A DNA stretch of 47,806 nt, from NCBI GenBank assembly GCA_051453625.1, contig JBOZIK010000001.1:63295828-63343633 (forward strand). Direction: 5' to 3'. Of the stretch, positions 1-10,809 are shown piece after piece. Position numbers and translations under genes: made by a program. This DNA comes from Welwitschia mirabilis. Taxonomy: Eukaryota > Gnetophyta > Gnetopsida > Welwitschiales. Each line of letters begins with the position of its first letter. Within the stretch, counting starts at the first letter, position 1. The notes below the pieces were generated by a model. It was given only the letters and a program-made list of their open reading frames with translations. It made no database searches and was not told the DNA's origin.

Positions 1-498
1 GTTCTGAATTTTTTCTGCAATTTTTATTCTATTCAGAGTTTAGTAAAACTGTTATCCTATCCGTCATCCACATGACAGTAAGGACAATAGTCTTAGTTTT
101 AGTAAATTTTTGTTCTATAGTTTTTAGAGTTTTGTTGTTTTTATAGTTTAGTCTTTTTATGATTGTTGTTCTATCCATCGTCCCTATAATAATGTGGAAA
201 ATAGTCCATTGCATTTAATTCTAGTTTTTTTTAACTATTTGTGCATGCAAGGATATAAGAAATTCTAGGAGAACAATGAACTATCAGCTAGTAAGGAACT
301 GGATTAACAGAAACATCAAGAATTATTTAACTTCAAATAAAAGTCTAGGTACACACAACACAGGTACGCAATTTGCAATAATGATTTCACATCTTTTGAG
401 TGTTAAGAAATAGCAAATAATAAACCATCTAAGAATCTTGATCTTCATTATATACCTATCTTTCTTATCATTTTAAATATAGACTTTCTTATTCTATT
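1..498 (+). other. Untranslated leader of element D
   Basis: This matches the leaders of elements C (25690-25773 and 27249-27720) and E (35110-35440). Shared landmarks are two stretches with GTCATCC-type inverted repeats (about 60-95 and 170-200), then a purine-rich segment beginning near TGCATGCAAGGATA. No coding potential is seen. In LTR retrotransposons this region usually carries packaging and dimerisation signals; that role here is inference. Confidence 0.65.
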
Positions 499-964
499 CT
501 TATTGCTTATTTCAATGAATCATAATAGAAAAATTATTGTAGAACTTCTTTCTGAAAGAAGAAGAAACTTGCAAAATGATGAGGATATTGGTAAGAAAAC
601 ACTCTAAGAAATCTTTAGCAGGGAGACCATCAAAAAATCATGTTAAAAATAGGGATTGGGCCCATTCTTCTTTTCAACCTANNNNNNNNNNNNNNNNNNN
701 NNNNNNNNNNNNNNNNNNNNNNNNNNNNNNNNNNNNNNNNNNNNNNNNNNNNNNNNNNNNNNNNNNNNNNNNNNNNNNNNNCTTATTGCTTATTTCAATG
801 AATCATAATAGAAAAATTATTGTAGAACTTCTTTCTGAAAGAAGAAGAAACTTACAAAATGATGAGGATATTGGTAAGAAAACACTCCAAGAAATCTTTA
901 GCAGGGAGACCATCAAAAAATCATGTTAAAAATAGGGATTGGGCCCATTCTTCTTTTCAACCTA
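499..964 (+). repeat. 183-bp direct repeat flanking a 100-N gap (probable assembly duplicate)
   Basis: Bases 499-681 and 782-964 are the same 183-bp sequence with two visible differences, and the copies abut the 100-N gap at 682-781 exactly. This is the signature of two overlapping contigs that were not merged. The doubled start of the gag-like reading frame (576 and 859) is probably not real. Confidence 0.85.
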
Positions 965-1484
965 ATTATTCTTTCTCCTTTTCTTTTCAATCCTCATATC
1001 AATATAATGATNNNNNNNNNNNNNNNNNNNNNNNNNNNNNNNNNNNNNNNNNNNNNNNNNNNNNNNNNNNNNNNNNNNNNNNNNNNNNNNNNNNNNNNNN
1101 NNNNNNNNNNNNNNNNNNNNNNNNNNNNNNNNNNNNNNNNNNNNNNNNNNNNNNNNNNNNNNNNNNNNNNNNNNNNNNNNNNNNNNNNNNNNNNNNNNNN
1201 NNNNNNNNNNNNNNNNNNNNNNNNNNNNNNNNNNNNNNNNNNNTACAACATCCTTACAACTATTCCACTCCATCCTACCTTGAGGAAAATGAAGGGAACT
1301 TAGAAATCACTGATGATAATGATTTTTGTTTTCAACTTGAAAATGGATTTATGAATCAAAATTCAACATCCTACTCATTAGGAGATAAGAAAAAAGTAGA
1401 TAATAATAGCACATCTCAACATTTTAATAATTGGGATGAAGATGAATACTTATTAGAGGATGATATTGAGATATTAGACTATAC
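513..1484 (+). pseudogene. Gag-like or unknown protein of the non-autonomous family (element D copy)
   Basis: This is the best-preserved reading frame of the family, although two N gaps (682-781, 1012-1243) and a contig-edge duplicate interrupt it. It begins near a methionine at 513 and runs open to the gap at 1485. Seen: an Arg/Glu-rich segment with ELLSERRRN, then GKKTLQEIF, an aromatic/Ser-rich stretch (FSFSFQSSYQY), an Asn/Ser stretch with TSYSLGDKKK, and an acidic segment WDEDEYLLEDDIEILDY just before the gap. Elements C (27766-29130) and A (complement 16950-18425) carry the same order with frameshifts. No zinc knuckle, protease or polymerase motif is visible. A gag derivative is likely from its position behind the leader, but I do not recognise the protein family. 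Confidence 0.55.
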
Positions 1485-1647
1485 NNNNNNNNNNNNNNNN
1501 NNNNNNNNNNNNNNNNNNNNNNNNNNNNNNNNNNNNNNNNNNNNNNNNNNNNNNNNNNNNNNNNNNNNNNNNNNNNNNNNNNNNCGTGGGCAACCCACGA
1601 AGCTAACAGTATCACATGGGAAAACAACCCAAGGCAATAACGTGGTG

Positions 1648-1671
1648 TCGTCCCTACTATCGTGTGGACGA
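1648..1671 (+). promoter_or_regulatory. LTR hairpin module, CpG-containing version
   Basis: Arms TCGTCC (1648-1653) and GGACGA (1666-1671) pair perfectly around a 12-base loop. In most other copies the central C-G pair is T-A (TCATCC/GGATGA). The module recurs in the LTRs, leaders and 3' internal regions of this family; its function is unknown. Confidence 0.55.
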
Positions 1672-1794
1672 TGGATGGAATGACAACTATTTTTACACTG
1701 CAGTAGTAAATTTCATTGTAAATAGTATCAAACGGGTCATGTAGGTGGCTAGGGTTTCCTTAACGAATGTCTAAGATTATGGTTCATTGTAAAA

Positions 1795-1803
1795 CTATAA
1801 ATA
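1795..1803 (+). promoter_or_regulatory. LTR TATA box
   Basis: CTATAAATA followed by CCCTTTCC. The same element plus a pyrimidine-rich stretch occurs at the matching place in the LTRs of C, D, E and A, marking the U3/R promoter. Confidence 0.7.
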
Positions 1804-2563
1804 CCCTTTCCTCCTTCACTTTCAAAACATCTTTTGTACTTGATATGCTCATGATGGAAGCTTGAAGGTGGAAGATCCATTCAATAGCTGTAGAAAGTGG
1901 TTTCNNNNNNNNNNNNNNNNNNNNNNNNNNNNNNNNNNNNNNNNNNNNNNNNNNNNNNNNNNNNNNNNNNNNNNNNNNNNNNNNNNNNNNNNNNNNNNNN
2001 NNNNNNNNNNNNNNNNNNNNNNNNNNNNNNNNNNNNNNNNNNNNNNNNNNNNNNNNNNNNNNNNNNNNNNNNNNNNNNNNNNNNNNNNNNNNNNNNNNNN
2101 NNNNNNNNNNNNNNNNNNNNNNNNNNNNNNNNNNNNNNNNNNNNNNNNNNNNNNNNNNNNNNNNNNNNNNNNNNNNNNNNNNNNNNNNNNNNNNNNNNNN
2201 NNNNNNNNNNNATATAAATTATATAAAGAATAGTCTTTGTGACAGAAAGACTAGAAGCTAGTCCTTGTGACAGAAGGATTAGGAACTAAGTTAATCCATT
2301 TCATTTCCATTTCCATGAACTTGCATTTCACATTTATTCATCTTGCATTTCATTTAATTTATTATTTACTTTGAGTTAGTAAAGGATAAAAGACTAAAAA
2401 ACTACATTTGAAAATCAATTCTTGAACTCTGAGCCTAGTGCCTTCATTAGGATTATGACATTCAGGTGAACTATCGTTTATACTAGTGTGTGTCTTTTGC
2501 AAGTTATATGATTTATAGGTTTATCTAAAGGACTTCAAGATTGTATAAATTTGCACTGTAATA

Positions 2564-3595
2564 GATAATAAAATAATAAAAATGTGGAGGCAATGAAATT
2601 AGTGGTGTTCTTGGTATCATCAGAGGTATTGCTTGTTTTATAGACTCTTCGTCTTTCCATATGATCATTTTATTTCTCAAGATTTAGATGTTTGTTTTGA
2701 AATATAAGTAGAAGAGTTTATTTTTAAGCAACTCTTTAATCTTATCACTTATTATTTAAAGCATTTGATTTTTATCATTGTCATAACCACTACCTCATCG
2801 AATGGAATTTTTTTATATATTAAGTCATGGATTCTAAAATCAAGCGATATTATGATTTCCTTCATAGCAGTCTACTAGGTTGAAATTTAGGGTACATAGG
2901 CTATCTTCTTTATGTTTCCTTATGTCCATTCTTTTTGTTTTATTTTGTTATTTAGTTAGTTATTTCAAAGTCATTTCCATATTTTCATATCATTTTGCAA
3001 TCTTAACATTTAATGCTTTTGTTACCTAGTTTTCAATACAAAGTTAATGTTTTTTACTTAGATGAATTTTCTTAACAATTTTATGATGTTTATTTTTTAG
3101 TCTTTTCGAGTTCTAAATGCTGCTCTTAATCATTTTTATAACATAACATTTATTAGGAATTCATGATTTTACCTCATCCTACTCTATACAATTTCATTCT
3201 CCACTCTTTTCATGCTTGTCAGAATATTTCATACATTTCTATTTTTTAAATGTAACATTTCTATACTTAGCTTTGTACTTAATTTCAAAAGTTATCTAAA
3301 TTTAAAAACATTCATTGTTTGTCTTTTTACACCTGTCTTCTTTCTTTTTTGTATTAGCCAATATGGGATGTATTATTTTTTTTAGTCGAATAAAACTTTT
3401 TAAGTTATTTTAAAGCTTTCATGAGACATAATTTTTAAATTTTCAATCTATAAACATGATATGTTACGTGTTATTTTACTATATGATGTGTTTGAGATTA
3501 TTTATAAGCCTGTTTTATAATTTCTAGATTGATTTTTTTAAAATATAATTTGTCTCTTATTTATAGTTATTGGTCTAGTTTTTATCAGGGATTGA
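2564..3595 (+). other. 3' non-coding internal region of element D
   Basis: This aligns with element C from about 31213 to 33150. The shared start is recognisable by ATCAGAGGTATTGCTTGTTTT, matching ATCAGAGGCATTGCTTATTTT in C. It is AT-rich with stops in all frames. No gene is seen. Confidence 0.6.
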
Positions 3596-3616
3596 TAAAG
3601 GATAAGTGAGGGGCTA
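3590..3616 (+). other. Polypurine-tract region before the 3' LTR of element D
   Basis: CAGGGATTGATAAAGGATAA then GTGAGGGGCTA directly precedes the LTR. The same series (CAGGGACTGATAAGGCTAAG then TAGAGGGCTA) precedes the 3' LTRs of elements C and A, so it is the plus-strand priming region of the family. Confidence 0.65.
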
Positions 3617-3862
3617 TGATGCACTATCAAATTATGTGTATTTAATTGGTTTTATGAGTTACTTTACAGGAAATTTATATAGGTTTATATCCTATTCTGA
3701 GGATTATGAATAATTAATGGAAGATCGTAAAAAAACATGTAATTCTTAGCATGATTAGAGGATTTAAGGCACATTCTAATGCATATGGCTTTAGATAAAA
3801 AGCATTAATGCAGAAGAAAGATTTCTTTTTAGATAAAAAGATAAAGAGAAGTTTCATCCCCT

Positions 3863-3892
3863 CTATCATCCCCATGACATGAAGGACGATAG
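3863..3892 (+). promoter_or_regulatory. LTR hairpin module
   Basis: CTATCATCC (3863-3871) faces GGACGATAG (3884-3892) around a 12-base loop with CATGACATGA. One A-C mismatch sits at the position that is G-C in the 1648 copy and A-T in the 32429 copy, an intermediate state. Confidence 0.55.
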
Positions 3893-4160
3893 CACTGTAG
3901 ATGCCACATGGAATGCTAATATGGATTGAAGCTAGAATTATTAAGTCAGCCTTTTGTAAAGAGCTATAATCCCCTTGGTTGTTCCCATCACATGCAGGAT
4001 GACCATTATAATATTTGATCCATCGTTCCTTTGGTTATCACCATGATAGCCAGGATGATAGTTGTAACTGCCATACAACCTTTGTCCATTTCCTTTATTT
4101 CTTTCTTATAAATGAGCATGTTTTGTAGTGTCTTATGTGTGTTGCTTATGTTTTTCACCC

Positions 4161-4168
4161 TATAAATA
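4161..4168 (+). promoter_or_regulatory. LTR TATA box
   Basis: TATAAATA in the 3' LTR of element D, followed by AGACCCTTCTTTGACTCT, at the same place as in the other family LTRs. Confidence 0.65.
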
Positions 4169-5168
4169 AGACCCTTCTTTGACTCTCTTCTCCATCTTTA
4201 ATGTAATAGAAATTATCGTAATAGGAGATCGAAGGGCAGGAGATTCATCTTGAAAGTTACAAAAAGACTTTCCCTTGGTGAAGGGATATGCATCCTCCAT
4301 TAAGGACTTGCCATTTTGTAACCTAAATGTTAGTTCCATTTAATGTAAAACTCTATTTTCATTTATGAATTTAGTTCTGTTAGATGTCCCTTATGATTTA
4401 TATGGCCATTGATCTAGTGATAGTTTCATTGGTGATATAGGTATTAAGGGTAGCCTTTCTAAAGGCTAAAGAAAGTAGTTTTAGGAATTATTTTGCATTG
4501 CATTTATTCGACTCACTGATGGCTTAAGTTAGTCTTGGTTAGTAACAATATTCGTGGCTGATTTAGATTATACAAGGCTAGCCTTCGTGACAGGTTGACT
4601 CAGTAATTGAATAGATGTTCATTTAGGTTTAGTTAGATTTTACATTACATTACATTTCATATTTACTTTCTTGTATTTCTTCTTAAGTTTCGATCATGAT
4701 GTTCTCTTTATAAATTAATCCTCATTCTTATCTTATAATACTTTGACATATTATGACATTTGAGTTAACTTTCATCTATATTAGTATGTTGTGTTATTTA
4801 GATATCTATTTATAGTTGTGAATGATAGGATCTTTTAGAGTATAATAATTTACACAAATACACACTGTAATATCATGATAATGGTAAGGTTGTGTAGAAA
4901 TAATAAAATAAAAAGCCTAATTAGACTTAGCCAAATAAGAAGCATGTTTAGGATACCTCTATTTTTAAAAATAATAAATATCAATTCTCATTATGCAAAA
5001 TACAAGGTCATACCATAGACCTTTGTAGGATTCCTTGAATAAGATAAAGTCTATACCTAGGGTAAATTTGATTACTAAATAATTTGATTCCCTTAATGAT
5101 ATTAAAAATTTTGAATCAAATTTAGTCTTGATAACTCTAACTTTATTGTTATAATTAAGTACATACCT

Positions 5169-6440
5169 CATGACGAGATGTGGATTTTTGACATAGATGA
5201 AACTTTAATGATTATTTTAATTACTTCATCAAAGTGCTGAGTCAGGTTTATTTAGAAGATATAACTTTATTTATATTGAAAGGCTCTAGTTTAGTCATTT
5301 TTAACTTGACATTATTCTCTCCAGAGAATATTTTTGATATTCTATATGTTCCTTCTTTAAGATTGCATTTTCTATCACTTTTCACTCTAGTGGGGGAACA
5401 TCATTTTATTTCCATAATAAAGCACCTAGTGGATATTTATAATGGTAATTAATAACCATTCATTAAAGGCTATATGAATGAAAGATGCATTTATCTTTAT
5501 GGTTGTATTAGAATACAAGAGATTACCTACATAGTTCCATAAGGTGAAATCTCTCCCTCTCTACTATGGCATTCTTGACTATGACATCATATTATTTGTG
5601 TGATGAATACAACATGTGAGAATGATCACTGATTTCTTCTATCTATTTCATGATATTTTTCTTATTTTGAAGCATGTATTATGGACAAAGTGACTAAATA
5701 GTATTTGTACCAAATAAGTGACATGCTAATTAAAGGTTTTGACTTATTCATAATGATTTGTATGGATGTATTCTAGTTTCCACTCTTAATAACATTTATT
5801 ATTTTTCCTCTTTTATTGATAACTCTTCTCAAATGACTTGGCTATAATTCATCAAATCCAAATGCCAGAATTTATATATTTTTAAACAATTTAAAAGTAA
5901 AGTGAAAAAGCAAGTTAACTATTAGATTAAAAGTTTTTAATTAAATACCAATGATGAGTACACATCTGTTAAGTTTAAGGACTTTCTCACTTCTAAAGGG
6001 ATTTGAAATTTAAAGATCTACCCTGGAAGACCCTAATATAATAGACTTGTTAAGTGATTTAATCATCATATTATGGATATAACACATTCCATGATGTATT
6101 TCAATGGTTATAAGACTTATCTTTAGGATGAAGCAGTGAATACAGTAGTATATATTAATAATCCTATTGGTTGATGTACTAAAAAAGGAGTATATCTAGC
6201 TAAATAGGGATATGAGTTTAAGCTAAAGATAAATCATTTTATGTTTTTAGTTATAAGTGCTATGTTTATATTTCATTTAAATATCATGATAAATTTGGAG
6301 TACATGCTTACATTACCATCTTTGTAGAATATCTAACCATCCAAAAGGGTTATCGAGTGTATATTCTAAAGAATCATAAGCTCATTATTTCTTGTGATGT
6401 CCTCTTTTCAAAGACTTTGAATAATGATTCTTAGCTTAAT
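5169..6440 (+). pseudogene. Copia-1 protease end and integrase remnant
   Basis: Integrase would insert the element's cDNA into host DNA. Fragments in changing frames follow the copia consensus: a pre-integrase piece DILYVPSLRLHFLSL in the open stretch 5234-5452; the segment with SSFIDNSSQMTWL (about 5810-5845), where copia elements have a Phe-Ile-Asp-Asp-Phe-Ser block; NTNDEYTSVKFKDFLTSKGI (about 5944-6003), the counterpart of the Asn-Gly-Gly-Glu-Tyr-Thr-Ser block; HSMMYFNGYKTYL and EAVNTVVYINNP (about 6085-6165); and KGYRVYILKNHKLIISCDV (about 6340-6400). The glycines before the catalytic Glu are lost (NDEY). Frameshifts and stops are abundant. Confidence 0.8.
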
Positions 6441-6929
6441 TCTTTAAATCTTCATGCTTTCTCTAACCTAATAACCATACTAGATGCTCAATATTCTTTA
6501 GGTGAGGAAGAGATATGGCCATCAATCATTCATCAGTTTTTTTATTATTATAAATACTTTTCAACTTATAATAATTAAGTAATTTGGTGATTTTAACATA
6601 CTTAATCATGGCTTTAGTTATAATTAAATATGTTTTTTTAAAAATAAAGGAGCTGATACTATCTAGAGATAACATTAAAGTACTAGGTTACAATATACTC
6701 TCTAAGATGTTCATGATGATAAGAAGGATAAAAATAAAACTAGACATGACTCGCATACATCTCATGATGACGATGATGATGAGTTATATTTAACTTTTTA
6801 TGGTGAACCAATATCATTTAAAACTTCTATTCAACATAATCACTAAATGAAATTTATGTAAGAAGAATATGACAGTTTTATTCAAAAGATTACTTACTAT
6901 TTGATAGATCTTTTATTATGATGTATAAT

Positions 6930-8330
6930 ATTATCTAAAAAATGGATTTTCCATAATAAATATAATGTGGATAAACCTTTGAGTGATATAAAGCTTGAAT
7001 TGTTAAGGGCTATGATAGACAAAACCGTTGAGTGATATAAAGCATGGATTGTTCAGGCCTATGATAGATGAAATGACTTAAACTCCAAAAGTAAAATGGA
7101 ATACCATTAGAATAGTTATTACCTTGGTAGCACAAAAAAGATGGAACCTTCATTAATGGAATGTAAATATTGCCTTTCTTCATAGATACTTAAAAGAAGA
7201 AATCTACTTGATGCAACCAAATGATTTTGAAGGAAAAAAACAAAGAACATAAGGTGTGTAGATTGATTAAGCCTCTATATGGATTAAAATAAGCATCGAG
7301 ATCTTGGTACAATAAGATTATAAATTATTTAAGTTTCATTGAATTCAAATTTTATGATTATTAAGATGTGGATGGTATGTTATTTATAAAATATAATGGG
7401 TACAAATCTACATACATAGTGGTATATGTAGATGATACACTAATAATTAGAAGTGATGAAGAAGATGTAAAAAGAATAAAAATTACCTTAAGTAATGCAT
7501 TTAAAATTTTTAATCTTAAATTAGCTATATTTTAGCTTTATGTAAAAATTATTTAACAAAATAATGGAATCTTATTAACATAAACGAATTATATCAGAGA
7601 TCAGATCTCGAAGTTTAGATTAGAAGATAAAGGAAGCTGTAACACCTTTAGAAAAGAATGTAAAGATATCTACTAAGAAATACTTAGAACTTGTAAATAA
7701 AACTAAATATAAAAGAATTATGGAAAGTCTAATTTGTGTAACCAATACTAGACTAGAAATATCATATGTTGTATTATTAAAAAATCTTCATGTACCTAAG
7801 ATCAGTTTATTTGAATACTACAAAGAGAGTACTGGGATATCCAATGAACAATAAATATTTAGATTCAATCTATAAAACAAACTTTTAATTTGTCTTCAAG
7901 GCATAGTTTGACTTTGATTTTTCTATAGAAACCAATACCTCGTTGTTGACATCATCTTATATCATGTTCTTAGTAGCATCATCTTTGTATTGATGATTAA
8001 AGCATCAAAAAACTATAGTATAATCTTTTACTAAAGTAGAAAATATAGCTGCTTTCAAAGCATGTAGAGAACTTGAATGGTTAAGAAAATTATTAGAAGT
8101 AGTAAATTTAAAATAAACATGGATAATATAGATATTTATAAATAATTAGTTAGCAATATCCATAGTAAAAAATCTAATGCACTATGATAAGATAAAAACT
8201 TTTGTATTGGGATTTACAAAATTAGGGAACTTATATAAAATAGAGTTATTAACTATTATACTATCTACCATAGAATAAAATATTGATATCCTTACTAATT
8301 TATTTAATTCAGAGAAGTTATAGCATTTTC
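6930..8330 (+). pseudogene. Copia-1 reverse transcriptase and RNase H remnant
   Basis: Reverse transcriptase/RNase H copies the element RNA into DNA. Seen: NIAFLHRYLKEEIYLMQPND (about 7170-7230), the block before the polymerase; LIKPLYGLK (about 7266-7292); VVYVDDTLIIRSDEEDVKRI (from 7420), with the catalytic pair of aspartates intact; a stretch around KRIMESLICVTNTRLEISYV (from about 7711); and near the end ENIAAFKACRELEWLRKLLE and DILTNLFNSEKL. Stops and frameshifts occur every few dozen codons. The intact YVDD is chance survival, not evidence of activity. Confidence 0.8.
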
Positions 8331-8345
8331 AATCCAAAATAATAT

Positions 8346-8639
8346 TAATAATGAATTGATCAAAACTTAATTTTTCTCTTATACATTGAATGCTTAATTT
8401 TACTTTTAAGTCTATAATCAAAGTTACTTTCGATTGTAGCACTATGTAATCATTAGTACAATTATGACCTACTACTCCATGTTGTGTAGTATTTTTTTTT
8501 CTAGCATTATGAAATGTATAATGCATATAATTAGTTATATCTACTATGAGATGCATAGCTTTAAATTGACTACTAATTAACAAAGTAGTTCCATCAGATG
8601 ATAACTCCTTTAAGGAGGTTTTATTATAGGGCATAATTC
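8346..8639 (+). other. 3' untranslated stretch after copia-1 pol
   Basis: This AT-rich sequence lies between the end of the copia-1 reading frame and the copia-type LTR. A 101-codon open frame lies on the opposite strand (8329-8634) but resembles nothing recognisable and overlaps the end of pol antisense. Confidence 0.4.
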
Positions 8640-9345
8640 CTAGAAATTTTCTCTAGATGCTTTGGTCTTTTCTTGGAAGTAAATGTATTCCCACATTAAG
8701 GATGAAATTGCTAAGGGTTTTATGCACATTTTGGTCCTATTCCTAGGGAGATGTAAAGACCCTAATGAAACCCTAGTGATGTGCTTACCTATATAAGTAA
8801 GCTCTTTAATGTAATAAGAATAAAGAATATTTTAAAAAACGTTTTATTTTGAGAAATACTAATTATGTCCTTAATCTTATACTTTTCAAAATGTTTTACA
8901 AGAGATAACCTCTAATCTTTTCTAGTCAATTATGAACATTATTGAATTACCAAAAATATTAAAGAGAAAACCCAAGTTTATCTCTTAAGAAAAATTACTC
9001 TATAGTAGAAGTTTATTTTCTATGATGACTAAGCCATGAATGTTAATAAGTATCTTAGTATTTTCTTGATTAGTTCTAAGCATCAACATCAGATCTAAGA
9101 TATTAAAGAATGATATATCTAGATAATTATTTCATATGATTCAAATATCCCTTGATTTATCACTAGCTCATCTAAGAAAAAATCCTACATTTTTTTAAAA
9201 AGCTTCCTAATTATTTAAATACAAGAATATTAATCCATTTTGATTTCTTAAAAATAAAGAATATCAACATTTTTTTATCCCACTATTGGAGACTAGTGTT
9301 CTATCATAAGGGATTATTATAACTCATTAAATTTCAACTAATATA
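8640..9345 (+). repeat. Copia-type LTR (boundaries approximate)
   Basis: It contains a promoter layout typical of copia LTRs: CTATATAAG (8789-8797), CTCTTTAATGTAATAAGAATA, then GTTTTATTTTGAG. It lies directly between copia-1 pol and a primer-binding site (9347-9358), as an LTR shared by two tandem copia copies, or two abutting elements, would. I found no second copy in the window to fix its ends, so the outer limits are inferred. Confidence 0.45.
8790..8797 (+). promoter_or_regulatory. Copia LTR TATA box
   Basis: TATATAAG about 30 bases upstream of the TGTAATAAGAATAAAGAA segment that usually lies around transcript start and polyadenylation in copia LTRs. Confidence 0.5.
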
Positions 9346-9346
9346 A

Positions 9347-9358
9347 TGGTATTGGAAC
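9347..9358 (+). other. Primer-binding site, initiator Met-tRNA type
   Basis: TGGTATTGGAAC compared with the usual copia site TGGTATCAGAGC (complement of the Met-tRNA 3' end). Three of the differing positions are transitions. It marks the left end of a second copia element (copia-2). Confidence 0.55.
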
Positions 9359-9820
9359 TAGCTCTATAATTAATGTAGCTAGTTGAAATGTAAGTAGTAG
9401 TAAGTAAGCTCATAAAGAAAATAACTATTAAAGTAAACATAGTAAGATAAAACCCTAAACATACATAGTGGTTATAAGAACAAGCAGTAGAAAGGTTGAT
9501 TCAAAGAAAAGGAAATGAGTCTAGTAAAGTGTATAAGATGCAAGATGAATGTTTATTATGCATCTAATTAGAAGGTTTCATATGACTATATTTCAAACAA
9601 ACATTAATCACACTAGTTAGTAAAGATGATATAGGCATGAGAATTATTTTACAATGGTAAGAAATACACATCCTTTATCAAATGTAAGAAGAAGAAACAT
9701 GGATAGGAAGTTATTCTAATTAGTAACATCTAAAATAGTAGACCAAGCTAATTTAATTAGAGATCATTGAGACATGATATATTATATAAATTCAATTATC
9801 ATTAGTATAATATTTAATTA

Positions 9821-10640
9821 NNNNNNNNNNNNNNNNNNNNNNNNNNNNNNNNNNNNNNNNNNNNNNNNNNNNNNNNNNNNNNNNNNNNNNNNNNNNNNNN
9901 NNNNNNNNNNNNNNNNNNNNNNNNNNNNNNNNNNNNNNNNNNNNNNNNNNNNNNNNNNNNNNNNNNNNNNNNNNNNNNNNNNNNNNNNNNNNNNNNNNNN
10001 NNNNNNNNNNNNNNNNNNNNNNNNNNNNNNNNNNNNNNNNNNNNNNNNNNNNNNNNNNNNNNNNNNNNNNNNNNNNNNNNNNNNNNNNNNNNNNNNNNNN
10101 NNNNNNNNNNNNNNNNNNNNNNNNNNNNNNNNNNNNNNNNNNNNNNNNNNNNNNNNNNNNNNNNNNNNNNNNNNNNNNNNNNNNNNNNNNNNNNNNNNNN
10201 NNNNNNNNNNNNNNNNNNNNNNNNNNNNNNNNNNNNNNNNNNNNNNNNNNNNNNNNNNNNNNNNNNNNNNNNNNNNNNNNNNNNNNNNNNNNNNNNNNNN
10301 NNNNNNNNNNNNNNNNNNNNNNNNNNNNNNNNNNNNNNNNNNNNNNNNNNNNNNNNNNNNNNNNNNNNNNNNNNNNNNNNNNNNNNNNNNNNNNNNNNNN
10401 NNNNNNNNNNNNNNNNNNNNNNNNNNNNNNNNNNNNNNNNNNNNNNNNNNNNNNNNNNNNNNNNNNNNNNNNNNNNNNNNNNNNNNNNNNNNNNNNNNNN
10501 NNNNNNNNNNNNNNNNNNNNNNNNNNNNNNNNNNNNNNNNNNNNNNNNNNNNNNNNNNNNNNNNNNNNNNNNNNNNNNNNNNNNNNNNNNNNNNNNNNNN
10601 NNNNNNNNNNNNNNNNNNNNNNNNNNNNNNNNNNNNNNNN
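9821..10640. other. Assembly gap (about 820 N)
   Basis: Nothing can be said about its content. It lies where gag of copia-2 is expected. Comparison of other gaps with intact copies shows that gap sizes in this assembly are unreliable. Confidence 0.95.
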
Positions 10641-10809
10641 AAATTATTCATATTCCTTTAGAAGGAATAGTTCATCTTAAAGGAGCTTTAGAACACCTAA
10701 ATTTAAATAATATAAAGTGAAAGGCATAAATTCTAAGTAAGGTTACATCCATTTAAGAATAGAAATTATGAATCCATAGGAAGGTTAAAGTTTGTGTATT
10801 ATGATATGT

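Larger units (their letters stand above)
1585..2563 (+). mobile_element. Lone Athila-type LTR inside element D
   Basis: The sequence from the N gap to 2563 matches the other LTRs of this family: hairpin module, TATA box (1795-1803), the block TTTTGTACTTGATATGCT, and the terminal block with AGCCTAGTGCCTTCATTAGG, ending in CACTGTAATA where CA has become TA. On both sides lies internal sequence of element D. Its 5' end falls in the gap at 1485-1584, so a target duplication cannot be tested; the five bases after it are GATAA. A second gap (1905-2211) removes the middle. Confidence 0.7.
1..4872 (+). mobile_element. Element D: partial non-autonomous Athila-like LTR retrotransposon
   Basis: This is the right-hand part of a Ty3/gypsy Athila-like element; the 5' LTR lies before the window. 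In order it shows leader sequence (1-498), a gag-like coding remnant (513-1484), an inserted LTR (1585-2563), a 3' non-coding internal region (2564-3595), a purine-rich tract and a 3' LTR (3617-4872). Each part matches element C by eye: position 1 lines up with about 25690, 1484 with about 28530, and 2585 with about 31213. Roughly 2.7 kb present in C is therefore missing at the site where the lone LTR and an N gap lie. No reverse transcriptase or integrase is recognisable. The left target duplication is outside the window. Confidence 0.75.
3617..4872 (+). repeat. 3' LTR of element D
   Basis: It starts TGATGC (the family start is TGTTGYGATGC) and ends CACACTGTAATA, with the terminal CA mutated to TA. 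Inside are the hairpin module (3863-3892), a TATA box (4161-4168) and the family 3' block. It is more diverged than the other LTRs and may belong to an older subfamily. The next five bases, TCATG, would be the right target duplication. Confidence 0.7.
5166..8345 (+). mobile_element. Copia-1: decayed Ty1/copia polyprotein region
   Basis: Copia domain order (integrase, then reverse transcriptase and RNase H) is seen on the + strand in short fragments broken by stops and frameshifts. Landmarks are a decayed protease/pre-integrase start (MWIFDI near 5180), DILYVPSLRLHFLSL (5334-5380), the integrase D-E region (about 5940-6000), RT motif YVDD (7426-7437) and the C-terminal end DILTNLFNSEKL (about 8284). 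No 5' LTR or gag is recognised to the left. It is not functional. Confidence 0.8.

Noticed and set aside
8329-8634. 101-codon open frame on the complement
   Set aside because: It lies antisense to the end of copia-1 pol and its 3' untranslated region, and shows no recognisable domain.
9774-10661. Long open frames spanning N runs (also near 11358-12092, 13209-13922, 25850-26629)
   Set aside because: Nearly all of their length is unknown bases; they are gap artefacts.
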